Notes: generated from the sequence alone by a model not told the origin. Numbered from the stretch's first letter, positions 46,070 through 55,297 are shown. The stretch: 64,000 nucleotides of DNA from Pandoraea anhela (GCF_902459655.1 NZ_CABPSB010000004.1:248001-312000); one strand, 5' to 3'. Numbers and translations are program-made.

Positions 46070-46585
46070 TCAGGGCGACGCCTGAGCGTCGTCCATTTGC
46101 CGCAGCACCCAGTACATGTACCCCGCGAACGCGCCGAAAATCACGTGGCCGGCTACCATCGCCCACCCGCGCGACGCGATGAACCACGGGAACATCTGGG
46201 TCATCACATAGAAGTTCACGACATAGACGATCAAGCCGAAGATCCCGCCGGCAATCGACACGGTGACGACGTCCGAATCGAGCCGGAACGGTGCGATGAT
46301 CGCCCCCAGCACCACGCCCAGCACGACACCGATGGCCGCATGGACCATCAACGCCATGGCGACGATGGACAGGTCGAACGTGGCGGGCTGCGACACAATC
46401 CCCGGACCCAGCACGATGGCTGCCACCATACGGGGCGGCACCCACGGGCTTTGGCCCGAGACGAGCAGCACCATGAGCATTTCGACGGCGGAAAAGAAGG
46501 CGCAGGCCACAAAGCCGGCGACAGCGGCAGCCGCCCAGTCCGGCGAGCGGTGCGTATAGCGATGCGAGCTGAGATGCAGTTCCAT
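46070..46585 (-). CDS. Hypothetical membrane protein
   Basis: 171 residues with a ribosome binding site GGAGGAAA before the ATG at 46585. Four to five hydrophobic segments: VAGFVACAFFSAVEMLMVLL, ALMVHAAIGVVLGVVLGAII, VSIAGGIFGLIVYVVNFYVM and AGHVIFGAFAGYMYWVL. Glu and His sit inside some of them. Not matched to a named family. Divergent from the small membrane gene at 46744. Confidence 0.8.
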   Translation of the reverse strand: MELHLSSHRYTHRSPDWAAAAVAGFVACAFFSAVEMLMVLLVSGQSPWVPPRMVAAIVLGPGIVSQPATFDLSIVAMALMVHAAIGVVLGVVLGAIIAPFRLDSDVVTVSIAGGIFGLIVYVVNFYVMTQMFPWFIASRGWAMVAGHVIFGAFAGYMYWVLRQMDDAQASP

Positions 46586-46743
46586 GATTTCCTCCGTTGA
46601 GGGACGCTCACAGAGCCGCCGGCACGACCGGCAGTGTTTCCAGCATAGGACACAATCCGGGAAACATGTCCGGGTGAGCCGGTCGTCTTCCTTATACTTG
46701 TCGGCAGGCCTCGCATTGGGCGGGCCGCTTAGGGAGATGTCTC

Positions 46744-46944
46744 ATGGGTAATACATCCGGCTTTCTCGCTTTGCTCGTCAGCATCGTGCTCATCGGCATA
46801 CCGGTGTGGCGCATTCTTTCCCGGCTCGGCTTATCGCCCTGGTTCACCGTGCTGGCCTTCATCCCGATCGTCAACATCATTTCGCTCTGGCTGCTCTCGT
46901 ACGCCAACTGGCCGGGCCAGGGCGCGCCGGTCCAGTCGAGCTGA
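46744..46944 (+). CDS. Small membrane protein, two helices
   Basis: 66 residues with AGGGAG upstream. Two hydrophobic helices (GFLALLVSIVLIGIPVWRIL and WFTVLAFIPIVNIISLWLLS) joined by a short SRLGLSP turn, in the style of small DUF805/PLDc_N-type proteins. No function known. It is too short to assign further, but the strong ribosome binding site and hydrophobic pattern make it likely real. Confidence 0.7.
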   Translation: MGNTSGFLALLVSIVLIGIPVWRILSRLGLSPWFTVLAFIPIVNIISLWLLSYANWPGQGAPVQSS

Positions 46945-47119
46945 GTCTGCGAAATGAATCGACACGGAGCGGCATGACCCGGCATGACGCGACATCATGG
47001 TGCGATGTCGCGTCATGCGGTGGTCCTTTACGTGACGTCGCGTGGCGCCGAGATGACGCTCGCCCGTGGTGCAGTGCGGTACGGTAGAATATTCGCCAAA
47101 CTCCAAACACTGGACAGGC

Positions 47120-48838
47120 ATGAGCACAGAGCTGAACGCGGCATCCAATTTCATCCGCAACATCATTGACGAGGACAATCGTTCGGGCAAATGGGGCCAG
47201 CGCGTCGAAACGCGCTTCCCGCCGGAGCCGAACGGCTATCTGCACATCGGTCACGCCAAGGCCATCTGCGTGAATTTCGGTATCGCGCGCGACTACGATG
47301 GCGTGTGCCATCTGCGCTTCGACGACACGAACCCCGAGAAGGAAGAAACCGAATACGTCGACTCGATCATCGACATGGTCAAGTGGCTCGGCTTCAGCTA
47401 TCAAACCCCGCAGAAGGAGCATCTTTACTTCGCGAGCGACTACTTCGAGCAACTGTATCAAGCCGCCGAGATTCTGATTCAGCGTGGCAAGGCTTACGTC
47501 GACAGTCAGAGCGCCGAAGACATGCGCGCCAATCGCGGCACGCTCGTCGAACCCGGCAAGGATTCGCCATTCCGCAGCCGCTCGGTCGAGGAGAACCTGG
47601 ACCTGTTCCGCCGCATGCGCGCGGGCGAGTTTGCCGATGGCACGCATGTGCTGCGTGCGAAGATCGACATGGCGTCGCCCAACATCAACCTGCGCGACCC
47701 GGCCATCTATCGTATTCGTCACGCGCATCACCACCGAACGGGCGACGCCTGGTGCATCTACCCGATGTACACGTACGCGCACCCGCTCGAAGATGCCATC
47801 GAGAACATCACCCACAGCTTGTGCACGCTGGAGTTCGAAGATCAGCGTCCGTTCTACGACTGGGTGCTCGGCGAGTTGGCTGACGCGGGCATGTTCACCC
47901 GCCCGACACCGCAGCAGATCGAATTCGCCCGTTTGCAATTGACGTACGCCATCACGAGCAAGCGCAAGCTGCGTCAGTTGGTCGACGAAAAGCACGTCGA
48001 CGGTTGGGACGATCCCCGCATGCCGACGCTCGTCGGTCTGCGCCGTCGTGGCTTCTCCCCCGAGAGTCTGCAACTGTTCTGCGATCGCATCGGCGTGGCC
48101 AAGTCGGCGTCGTGGATCGACATGAGCATTCTCGAACAGGCACTGCGCGACGACCTCGACCCGAAGGCCCCGCGCGCCACTGCGGTGCTCGACCCGCTCA
48201 AACTCGTCATCGACAACTACCCCGAGGGCAAACAGGAGGACTGTCAGGCACCGGTGCATCCGCACTTCCCTGAGCGCGGCATGCGTACGTTCCCGATCTC
48301 ACGCGAGCTGTGGATCGAGCGCGAGGACTTCCAGGCCGAGCCGGTCAAGGGCTTCTTCCGTCTGTTCCCGGGCAACAAGGTGCGCCTGCGCTACGGGTAT
48401 GTGGTGGAATGCACGGGCTTCGATACGGATGCCGACGGCAACGTGACGGCCGTGCACTGCAATTACTTCGAAGACAGCCGTTCGGGTACGCCGGGCGCGG
48501 ACAACTACAAGGTCAAGGGCAATATTCACTGGGTCAGTGCACCGCATGCGCTGGCTGCGGAAGTCCGCATCTATGACCGCCTGTTCCTCGATCCGAATCC
48601 GGATGCCGGCGACAAGAACTTCCTCGACGCCATCAATCCGAACGCCAAACGCGTGACGCAAGCCTACGTCGAGCCGGGCATGCTGAACTTCGCTCCGGAA
48701 GATCGCGTGCAATTCGAGCGTCACGGGTACTTCGTCGCGGACCGTCACGATTCGGCGCCGGGGAAACCTGTTTTCAACCGGATCGTCTCGCTCAAGGACA
48801 GTTGGGCGGTGAAGCCGGCCAAGGGCGGCGGCAAGTAA
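47120..48838 (+). CDS. glnS: Glutaminyl-tRNA synthetase
   Basis: 572-residue class I synthetase that charges tRNA-Gln. HIGH motif in PEPNGYLHIGHAKA; KMSKS-like loop in ITSKRKLRQLV; the two C-terminal anticodon-binding beta barrels are present (GMRTFPISRELWIEREDF onward). ATG at 47120 (MSTELNAASNFIRNII) is the family start. A -10-like TAGAAT (47085-47090) lies 30 bp upstream. Single-gene unit with a terminator. Confidence 0.97.
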   Translation: MSTELNAASNFIRNIIDEDNRSGKWGQRVETRFPPEPNGYLHIGHAKAICVNFGIARDYDGVCHLRFDDTNPEKEETEYVDSIIDMVKWLGFSYQTPQKEHLYFASDYFEQLYQAAEILIQRGKAYVDSQSAEDMRANRGTLVEPGKDSPFRSRSVEENLDLFRRMRAGEFADGTHVLRAKIDMASPNINLRDPAIYRIRHAHHHRTGDAWCIYPMYTYAHPLEDAIENITHSLCTLEFEDQRPFYDWVLGELADAGMFTRPTPQQIEFARLQLTYAITSKRKLRQLVDEKHVDGWDDPRMPTLVGLRRRGFSPESLQLFCDRIGVAKSASWIDMSILEQALRDDLDPKAPRATAVLDPLKLVIDNYPEGKQEDCQAPVHPHFPERGMRTFPISRELWIEREDFQAEPVKGFFRLFPGNKVRLRYGYVVECTGFDTDADGNVTAVHCNYFEDSRSGTPGADNYKVKGNIHWVSAPHALAAEVRIYDRLFLDPNPDAGDKNFLDAINPNAKRVTQAYVEPGMLNFAPEDRVQFERHGYFVADRHDSAPGKPVFNRIVSLKDSWAVKPAKGGGK

Positions 48839-48869
48839 GCCACCCCGGACATTCGATCCTCGCTGAATC

Positions 48870-48903
48870 AAACCCGCGCCCTCGTGCGCGGGTTTTGTTT
48901 TTC
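48870..48903 (+). terminator. Rho-independent terminator of glnS
   Basis: AAACCCGCGC (48870-48879) pairs with GCGCGGGTTT (48886-48895), followed by TGTTTTT. Confidence 0.9.
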
Positions 48904-49025
48904 GGCAGTGCCGACACGTGGTATCGGCAATTCAAATACCGACTATAACGAGGCAACTCGCCCGGCAATGAGGGTTCGGCGTAAGCTCGCGGCCATCGCC
49001 CCTCGGATCATCGCAGCCCGACCCG

Positions 49026-50018
49026 ATGGAGGCCCAAGTCGCTATTGTCGGGTCTGCCCACCCTGTCGTCGTTCCGACCATGTCCGTGCCACGCTCGTCT
49101 TCCGTATCGACGCCGCCCACACCGGTCGCCTCGCCGTCGCCGGTCGGCAAGCAGCGCTGGCTGATTGCCGAGCTGCGCGCGACGATGTCCAACTTTGCAC
49201 AGATTTACTTTATGCCGTCGGCCGGCCTCGGCGCGTTGCTGTTGGCTGTGCTGGCACTGGCCGACCTGCCGGCTGCCGTGACGGGGTGGGCCGCCAGCGC
49301 AGCCGCATCGGGTTTCGCCATCGCGTTACGCTTGCCGCGCGATCAACGCCGGGCGGGCCTGCTTGGCTATAACAGCGCACTGACGGGCATCGCGTTCGGC
49401 GCGTTATGGCAACCGGACGCCACCTTCGCCGCCTGGCTGACCGTGTGCAGCGGCATGACCGTCGTCGTGACCGCCATGCTTGCCCGACACCGGCTGCCCG
49501 CCCTGACGGGGCCCTTCGTGGCGGCCATGACGCTATCCTGGGCCGCGCAGCCCTGGCTTGCACTGACGCCACGCATCGGTGCACTGTCGTGTGACGCCGC
49601 TACACCGGGCTTCGTCTTTTGTGCCGTGGGCCAGGTCGTCTTCATCGCGCCGCTGGTGTTAGGGCTGCTGACCTGGTACTTGCTGGCGCTCTGGGACTTG
49701 CGAGCCACGCTGTGGGCGTTAGCGGCAGCGGTCGCGGTCTGGATGATCTTCACGGCAATGTCGAAGCATTGGCCGCCCATGGCCATTCAGGCCGGCGGGG
49801 TCGGCGTCAACGCTTTCCTCGCCGCGCTTGGACTCGGGGTTTTCGGACATCCCCCTAAGCATCGCCTGACCGGCGCCATGCTGGCTGCGGCGATTTGCGT
49901 CATGCTGGGCACATGGTTGGCGCCGTTGGGCTGGCCCTATTTCACTTTGCCGTTCAACCTCGCCGTCTGGCTTGTGCTGAGTGTCGCTGCAATACGCAAG
50001 CGAGCGCGCAACGCCTAA
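49026..50018 (+). CDS. Urea transporter (UT family)
   Basis: 330-residue membrane protein with about ten helices in two repeats. UT signatures are GYNSALTGIAFGAL and, in the second half, LPFNLAVWLVLSV, with LTGPFVAAMTLSW marking the pore region. It would let urea enter the cell. No urease genes lie within the window. ATG at 49026; a second ATG 54 bases on (49080) is an alternative. The final A-rich stop region overlaps the T-run of a reverse-strand terminator. Confidence 0.88.
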   Translation: MEAQVAIVGSAHPVVVPTMSVPRSSSVSTPPTPVASPSPVGKQRWLIAELRATMSNFAQIYFMPSAGLGALLLAVLALADLPAAVTGWAASAAASGFAIALRLPRDQRRAGLLGYNSALTGIAFGALWQPDATFAAWLTVCSGMTVVVTAMLARHRLPALTGPFVAAMTLSWAAQPWLALTPRIGALSCDAATPGFVFCAVGQVVFIAPLVLGLLTWYLLALWDLRATLWALAAAVAVWMIFTAMSKHWPPMAIQAGGVGVNAFLAALGLGVFGHPPKHRLTGAMLAAAICVMLGTWLAPLGWPYFTLPFNLAVWLVLSVAAIRKRARNA

Positions 50019-50050
50019 AAAAAATGCCCGGAACGCTGACGTTCCGGGCA
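50017..50050 (-). terminator. Rho-independent terminator (reverse strand)
   Basis: Perfect 11-bp stem TGCCCGGAACG/CGTTCCGGGCA with a 4-nt loop and eight T on the reverse strand. It overlaps the stop codon of the convergent urea transporter gene. Confidence 0.92.
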
Positions 50051-50120
50051 CTCGCTCAACGCGAACCCCGTGGTTCGAAGCTGCCGTCTGTGCGGCCAAG
50101 GATTTTCTCCAGCTTCCCCG
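50017..50120 (-). ncRNA. Candidate structured small RNA ending at a strong terminator
   Basis: On the reverse strand three hairpins follow each other: GAAGCTG/CAGCTTC (50110-50116 with 50077-50083), CGAACC/GGTTCG (50072-50077 with 50062-50067), and a terminator with the perfect 11-bp stem TGCCCGGAACG / CGTTCCGGGCA (50025-50050) followed by eight T (50017-50024). The nearest upstream reverse gene, phr, ends 200 bp before this. The 5' end and promoter are not defined; it could also be the processed 3' end of the phr transcript. Confidence 0.5.
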
Positions 50121-50327
50121 TGTGGTTTTGGCCTGCCCTTGCTCAATGCTGAGCATGTCGAGCACATCATCTGTTGTTTTATTGCTTCCTCCCACGTCCG
50201 CTAACGCCCCCCGACGTTGCGAACCGATATCGAAGCCCAGGCCTCTTGCGTGCCGTACCCCTATCAACGGCCGACGACGACAAAAGTTGACCGGGGTATA
50301 CACGGATCCGGAAGCCCCCTGGGGGAC

Positions 50328-51824
50328 TCAGTCGTCACCGGATTCGCCGCCCGCCCCGGTCGACGCCGCAGGGGTTTTCACGACGGCGTACCGCGCCAGC
50401 GTCTCCTTGCGCGCGATATCGTGGGCAACGAGGGGCTGCGGATAGTCGCGCCCGAGCGTCACTTTGGCGTCCGCCAGCGCCTGCGCGTCGGCACGCCACG
50501 GCGCATGAATCGCCTTATCCGACAAATTGGCCAGTTCGGGAACGTATTTCCGGATGAAGCGGCCTTCCGGATCGAATTTTTCCGACTGCGTGATCGGATT
50601 GAAGATACGAAAATACGGTTGCGCATCGCAACCTGTGGACGCCGCCCACTGCCAGCCGCCATTGTTGGCCGCCAGGTCGAAATCGTTCAACTGACGGGCG
50701 AAATACGCTTCCCCGCGTCGCCAGTCGATTCCCAGATCTTTGACCAGAAAGCTGGCCGTGACCATGCGCAACCGGTTGTGCATGTATCCGGTCTGGTTGA
50801 TCTGGCGCATGGCGGCATCGACCAGCGGATACCCTGTGCGCCCTTCGCACCATGCCACAAAGAGGGCATCGGCGGCCTTGCCTGTGGCCCACTCGATCGC
50901 GTCGTAAGCCGGCTTGAATGCGTTGCCCACGACTTCGGGGTGATGGTGCAGGATCATGAAATAAAACTCGCGCCAGATCAGCTCGTTGAGCCATGTCTTC
51001 GCGCCATTGCCGGCCTCACCGCCCTGCAGCATGGCCGCATGCGCCTCGCGCGCCAGCGTTCGGATCGAGATCGTGCCGAAACGCAGATGTACCGACAGAT
51101 AGCTCGGCCCTCGCACCGCCGGATAATCGCGCCGTTCGTGGTAATGCGGCATGCGGGGCAGAAAGTCGTCGAGCAACTGGCGTGCGCCCGACTCCCCCGC
51201 GCGAATCGCCATGCGGCGCGCCGCCGGTATGTCGAATCCCATCGATGCCAATGAAGGCATATCCCCCGCACCGCGCGATGGTTTTGCCAGCCGCTTGAGA
51301 TCGGCCGGCCGACCGTGAGGCGCCAGATCGACGGGGCGGACCTGCTTGAGCCACGCGCGCGAATACGGCGTGAAAACACTGTAGGGCTCACCCTGCGCCG
51401 TCAGAATCTCGTTCATCTCGAAGATCACCTGATCCTTGACCGTCTCGAACGCGATATCCGAATCCTCAAGCGAACGCGCGACAGCGCGGTCGCGGGCGAC
51501 AGCCGCAGGCTCGTAATCGCGACCGGCAAACACCGCCTGCACACCGAGCGATTTGGCCAGCGCTGGGATTTCCCGCGTCGGATCGCCGTGCAGGACGATG
51601 AGGCCACCGCCGGCGTCCCCCAAGGTCTTCGCCAACTCGCCGACGCTGTCGTGAATGAATGCCACACGACGGTCGTCGCGCGACAAGGCTTCGAGGATCG
51701 TCGTATCGAAAACGAATGCGACATACACCTCGCCGCAGGTCGCAAGCGCTTGCGCCAGCGTCGCATTGTCCGAGCAGCGCAGATCGCGCCGCAGCCATAC
51801 CAACCCTTTTTGAAATTCGCTCAT
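50328..51824 (-). CDS. phr: Deoxyribodipyrimidine photo-lyase
   Basis: 498-residue class I CPD photolyase that repairs UV pyrimidine dimers using light. The N-terminal antenna-binding domain (GLVWLRRDLRCSDNATLAQA-type start) is followed by the FAD domain with TGYPLVDAAMRQINQTGYMHN, LVKDLGIDWRRGEAYFA and NNGGWQWAASTGCDAQPYFR. Trp residues of the electron-transfer chain appear present. The gene is isolated; the 3' region extends ~280 bp to a strong terminator. Confidence 0.95.
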   Translation of the reverse strand: MSEFQKGLVWLRRDLRCSDNATLAQALATCGEVYVAFVFDTTILEALSRDDRRVAFIHDSVGELAKTLGDAGGGLIVLHGDPTREIPALAKSLGVQAVFAGRDYEPAAVARDRAVARSLEDSDIAFETVKDQVIFEMNEILTAQGEPYSVFTPYSRAWLKQVRPVDLAPHGRPADLKRLAKPSRGAGDMPSLASMGFDIPAARRMAIRAGESGARQLLDDFLPRMPHYHERRDYPAVRGPSYLSVHLRFGTISIRTLAREAHAAMLQGGEAGNGAKTWLNELIWREFYFMILHHHPEVVGNAFKPAYDAIEWATGKAADALFVAWCEGRTGYPLVDAAMRQINQTGYMHNRLRMVTASFLVKDLGIDWRRGEAYFARQLNDFDLAANNGGWQWAASTGCDAQPYFRIFNPITQSEKFDPEGRFIRKYVPELANLSDKAIHAPWRADAQALADAKVTLGRDYPQPLVAHDIARKETLARYAVVKTPAASTGAGGESGDD

Positions 51825-51956
51825 GTCCGAATGGCGCGACCGAAGTGCGCCGCTGTCTGGTTAAGTCGCAGGTGTTTTGCAGAATCCGGGAGGAATCCGC
51901 CAGATCCCGTAACATAGCGAGATCGTGGACTTTACGCCATCGGCCTTGATTACCTC

Positions 51957-52412
51957 ATGACTCGGAAGTATCCGATTTCGGTCTGCCTGCGCCGCATCGC
52001 GCCGACCCTTTGCAGCGCGGCGGCCGTCATTATCCTCGCCGGCTGCGCCGCCCCATCGAAACCCCACGGCGATTCAACGGCAGCGCGCCAGACGGCCCCG
52101 GACGCCGCCACGTTGCGCGAGCGTCATCTGGCCGCGGCCGACGCCGCTGCGGACCAATACCGCACCTGCCTCTACGGCCACGTCGCGCGGTACATCCATC
52201 TCGTGCCGGACCCCGCCCGTCTGGCCGACGAAGCCGCCGCCGAATGCGCACCGATTACCGAGCGATTTCGCCGCGAGCGTCAGGCAGCCATCGTGACGTA
52301 CACCTCATCATCGGACGCCGCCCAGCAAGCCGACGCCGCCACCCTGACACTTCAGGCCGATGGACTGCGCGTGGCCCGCGCACGCGCCACGGAGTTGCGC
52401 GCGCTTCAATGA
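51957..52412 (+). CDS. Lipoprotein, hypothetical
   Basis: 151 residues. A lipoprotein signal peptide with lipobox ILAGC (Cys30) is clear. The mature part is Ala-rich and helical (RERHLAAADAAADQYRTCL ... ARARATELRALQ) with two extra Cys. No named family. It lies 132 bp from the divergent phr gene. Real gene by signal peptide and codon bias; role unknown. Confidence 0.75.
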   Translation: MTRKYPISVCLRRIAPTLCSAAAVIILAGCAAPSKPHGDSTAARQTAPDAATLRERHLAAADAAADQYRTCLYGHVARYIHLVPDPARLADEAAAECAPITERFRRERQAAIVTYTSSSDAAQQADAATLTLQADGLRVARARATELRALQ

Positions 52413-52475
52413 AGTCAAGCACCAACTTCAATCGCACGCTTCAGTTACGTAGTGACCCGAACGTGCTTTCCCTAA

Positions 52476-52589
52476 TCGGGCAAGCCCCGATTGGCGAAAT
52501 ACGGGCAGGTGACCAAAATGAAATCGCCCTCTTACGTCCTTTTGGGGGTACTGCGACAACGTCATTTGCCCGCTTCGGCGGGCATTTTT
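52476..52589 (+). terminator. Hairpin and UUCG-loop terminator
   Basis: A first hairpin AATCGGG/CCCGATT (52476-52494) is followed by a terminator TGCCCGC-TTCG-GCGGGCA (52567-52584) and TTTTT. It ends the lipoprotein transcript about 155 bp beyond its stop, so the spacer may also hold a small RNA. Confidence 0.75.
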
Positions 52590-52668
52590 CTTCGGCATCC
52601 ACAAGAATTTGCCCAGGACGTTCAGGGTGAGGAGACTGCGATGTGCGTCTTCCGCAAAAGCGTCGAGG

Positions 52669-53178
52669 TCACTTGTCGTCGCGCACACGCGGCGCCGGCG
52701 CGTCCCCGTCCGGCGAGCGATTTTCCGACTCGTCGTGCCCCAACCATCGGTGTGCGAGCGACTCGAGACGCCCGCCGAGCGCCAGCACGATAAGCAGCAG
52801 GACCATGGCCACTAGCGCGATATGCCAGCGCCCGAGACCACAAATGATGCCGATCCCCGTCGTGCTCCAAAGCGCCGCCGCGGTCGTGAAACCATGGACC
52901 GACGCGCCGTGGCTGGGCCGGACGATGCACCCGGCACCGAGAAAGCCGATCCCGGCCACGATACCCTGCACGACCCGGCTTACCGACGATCCGTCATAGG
53001 GCAACGCCGTCCCCGGGAACGGTACGACGGCGAGCACGAACAAGGCCGATCCAAAGGACACGATGGCCAGTGTCCGCAAGCCGACGGACTTGTGATGCAG
53101 ATTCCGGTTAAGTCCGACCAATCCGCCGAGTATCAGAGCAGCGGTGAGCCGCAACGTGACTTCGATGATCTCTGCCAT
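52669..53178 (-). CDS. MgtC/SapB family membrane protein
   Basis: 169 residues. MgtC core: LRLTAALILGGLVGLNRNLHHKSVGLRT, GIVAGIGFLGAGCIV (quoted in parts: ALILGGLVGLNRNL, GIGFLGAGCIVR) and TTAAALWSTTGIGIICGLG, making four to five helices. The cytoplasmic C-terminal domain of virulence-type MgtC is missing, so this is the short SapB-like form. Magnesium-stress function is known only for some family members. It lies 32 bp downstream of dinB on the same strand and may be co-transcribed with it. Confidence 0.9.
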   Translation of the reverse strand: MAEIIEVTLRLTAALILGGLVGLNRNLHHKSVGLRTLAIVSFGSALFVLAVVPFPGTALPYDGSSVSRVVQGIVAGIGFLGAGCIVRPSHGASVHGFTTAAALWSTTGIGIICGLGRWHIALVAMVLLLIVLALGGRLESLAHRWLGHDESENRSPDGDAPAPRVRDDK

Positions 53179-53210
53179 CCCTCACCTCGCTTGTCTGCGC
53201 GATTCAAGAT

Positions 53211-54359
53211 TCAAGTCTGTGTCGTGGCATTATCGCTCGACGAAAGCGATGCGTGATCCGGCCGATGCAGTGCGTCGTGCCCGTCGTCCCAATCGTCGAA
53301 CAAGCGCAACTGGCGTGACGCCTGTGCTTCGAGCAGTCGCACCCCCACGCCCATCAATCGAACCGGACGACGTTTTCGCCCCACGGCCTCGGCCAGCAGC
53401 TCACGGCATTGCGCCGGGTCGACGCCAAGTGCGCCGGCCTCCGCCGTCGTGCGCGAAAAATCCGCGAAGCGAATCTTGACGAACACCTTGGCGATGGCCA
53501 ATGGCTCGTTGCGACGCGCCCGACCGATCCGCTCGGTCAATTGACGAAGCAAAGGGTCGAGCGCCGCCTCACACTCCGCCAACGTTCGAAGATCACGCGT
53601 ATAAGTCGTCTCGACGCTGATGGACTTGCGTTCGCGATCCGGGCTGACCTCACGCGTATCGATTCCGCGACAGCGCTCGAACAAGCGTTGGCCGAACACC
53701 CCGAAGCGTTCGGTCAGATCAGCCATCGAGTGGCTGCGCAAATCTGCGCAGGAATCCACGCCCAGCGCACGTAGTTTCTCGGCCGTGACCTTGCCAACCC
53801 CAAACAGCCGTTCGACGGGCAGCACGGCGACGAACGCATCGACTTGCGCAGGCTTTACGACAAACATGCCATCGGGCTTGCGCCAGTCGCTGGCGATCTT
53901 GGCGATGAACTTGTTGGGCGCCACGCCCGCCGACACCGTCAGTCCGACTTCCGATGCGACACGTGCCCGGATTTCTCGCGCAATCAGCGTAGCCGACCCA
54001 CCGCAGTGCTCACTATCGGTGACATCCAGATACGCCTCGTCCAGCGACAACGGTTCGACCAGATCCGTATAATCGCGATAGATTGCCATGATCCGCTTCG
54101 ATGCGTCCTGATAGCGCTGCATCGAGGGCGGAATGATGCGAAGCGCCGGGCAGAGTTTCAAGGCTTGTGCTGACGGCATGGCAGAGCGCACCCCGAAGGC
54201 TCGCGCCTCGTAATTGCATGTGGCCACGACACCGCGCTGATCCGGCTGGCCGCCCACGGCCAGCGGAATTCCGCGCAGCGACGGATCGTCACGCATCTCG
54301 ACGGAAGCGTAAAAACAATCGGCGTCGCAATGAATAATCTTGCGCAGGGACTCTGTCAT
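53211..54359 (-). CDS. dinB: DNA polymerase IV
   Basis: 382-residue Y-family translesion polymerase. IIHCDADCFYASVEM with metal-binding Asp, LSLDEAYLDVT with the catalytic Asp-Glu, and GVGKVTAEKLRALG (helix-hairpin-helix) are all visible. The C-terminal little-finger domain is complete, but a canonical beta-clamp motif is not obvious. ATG at 54359 (MTESLRKIIHCD) chosen over one at 54401 because the LexA box lies between them. SOS induction is expected. Confidence 0.95.
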   Translation of the reverse strand: MTESLRKIIHCDADCFYASVEMRDDPSLRGIPLAVGGQPDQRGVVATCNYEARAFGVRSAMPSAQALKLCPALRIIPPSMQRYQDASKRIMAIYRDYTDLVEPLSLDEAYLDVTDSEHCGGSATLIAREIRARVASEVGLTVSAGVAPNKFIAKIASDWRKPDGMFVVKPAQVDAFVAVLPVERLFGVGKVTAEKLRALGVDSCADLRSHSMADLTERFGVFGQRLFERCRGIDTREVSPDRERKSISVETTYTRDLRTLAECEAALDPLLRQLTERIGRARRNEPLAIAKVFVKIRFADFSRTTAEAGALGVDPAQCRELLAEAVGRKRRPVRLMGVGVRLLEAQASRQLRLFDDWDDGHDALHRPDHASLSSSDNATTQT

Positions 54360-54374
54360 GGTGGGCGGCGAAAA

Positions 54375-54394
54375 TACTGTGCAAATATACAGCA
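54375..54394 (-). promoter_or_regulatory. LexA (SOS) box upstream of dinB
   Basis: On the reverse strand TGCTGTATATTTGCACAGTA contains CTG-N10-CAG (core 54377-54392) and fits the LexA consensus well. It lies 17 bp before the dinB ATG, over the expected promoter. Confidence 0.85.
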
Positions 54395-54466
54395 TTCGCA
54401 CATTTCATGCGCTTCATCGGTTACAGTTGTTCCGGCCATCGTATCGACGCACGGCTCGCCGACGAG

Positions 54467-55297
54467 TCACCGTACTGGCAAGAACTGAAGGAATTGCGCC
54501 CCTAACAAGTTCTGCACATAACCGATGCCGGCACGTCGATACTTCTCGTCGAGCATCTCCGCGAGGAGATCGAGCCGGCCGATGATCTTGCCGAACTCAC
54601 GCTCGAAGCTGACATTGCGTACGTCACCGATCTCGTTGGCCAGCAGTAGCGGTTTGCCCGTCATGTCGCGACGACTCGCCAATAACCACGCCGCAATTTC
54701 CACATTGCGAGCTGCGTTGTAAATGCGTTGCGCGTCCAGCCCGTCACTCAGGTAGAACACCGTCGTTCCCCCATGCGCCGCGATGATCGTGTCGGCAAGA
54801 CTGTAGACGAACGCAGCAACGCGATCTCCGCTGAACGTCGGGTCCAAAGACAGCGACAATGCCCTCACGTCCCGGAGATCCTTCAACTCTGCCAGCGTGC
54901 GACGTCCCTCGACGGCGGCACGCAACTGTGCGAGCGCATCGGCTTGCGTCGCCACACCACGCTTGCGCCACTCACGGGGATTTCGCTTATAGAGCTTGTC
55001 GGCCAGTAGAAACAAGCTCTCCAGGTTCGCGCGCATGCCCAGCGTGGCCATGCGATTGATATCCGTCTGCGCGAGATCTGCGGTCGTCATCGACGTCGAG
55101 CGCACCTTGCCGTGATCCACCGGGACGTCCTGATACGAGGCGCAGCCCGCACATATGACTGCCATCATGGCAGCACTCATGGCAACGCTCCTGGCGCCCC
55201 CCGTGGCAGCCCTCGTGACAACGACCGCTGCCCGCCACCGTCGCGCTGCGCGAACCGGCGATGGCCGTGGTGGGAGCGAAGCAAGCCTTCGATTCAT
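54467..55297 (-). CDS. Hypothetical lipoprotein
   Basis: Up to 276 residues; the start is uncertain. A lipobox-like ICAGC is followed by ASYQDVPVDHG, so the mature chain probably begins there, and the true start may be the Met at 55180 or the upstream one at 55297. The mature part is helical (INRMATLGMRANLESLFLLA, AAFVYSLADTIIAAHGG). No family recognised. It is divergent from nothing obvious; dinB lies 107 bp downstream. Confidence 0.7.
   Translation of the reverse strand: MNRRLASLPPRPSPVRAARRWRAAVVVTRAATGGARSVAMSAAMMAVICAGCASYQDVPVDHGKVRSTSMTTADLAQTDINRMATLGMRANLESLFLLADKLYKRNPREWRKRGVATQADALAQLRAAVEGRRTLAELKDLRDVRALSLSLDPTFSGDRVAAFVYSLADTIIAAHGGTTVFYLSDGLDAQRIYNAARNVEIAAWLLASRRDMTGKPLLLANEIGDVRNVSFEREFGKIIGRLDLLAEMLDEKYRRAGIGYVQNLLGAQFLQFLPVR

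Noticed and set aside
46877-48265. Reverse-strand open frame of 462 codons across glnS.
   Set aside because: Antisense to glnS; composition Arg/Asp/Val-rich without structure.
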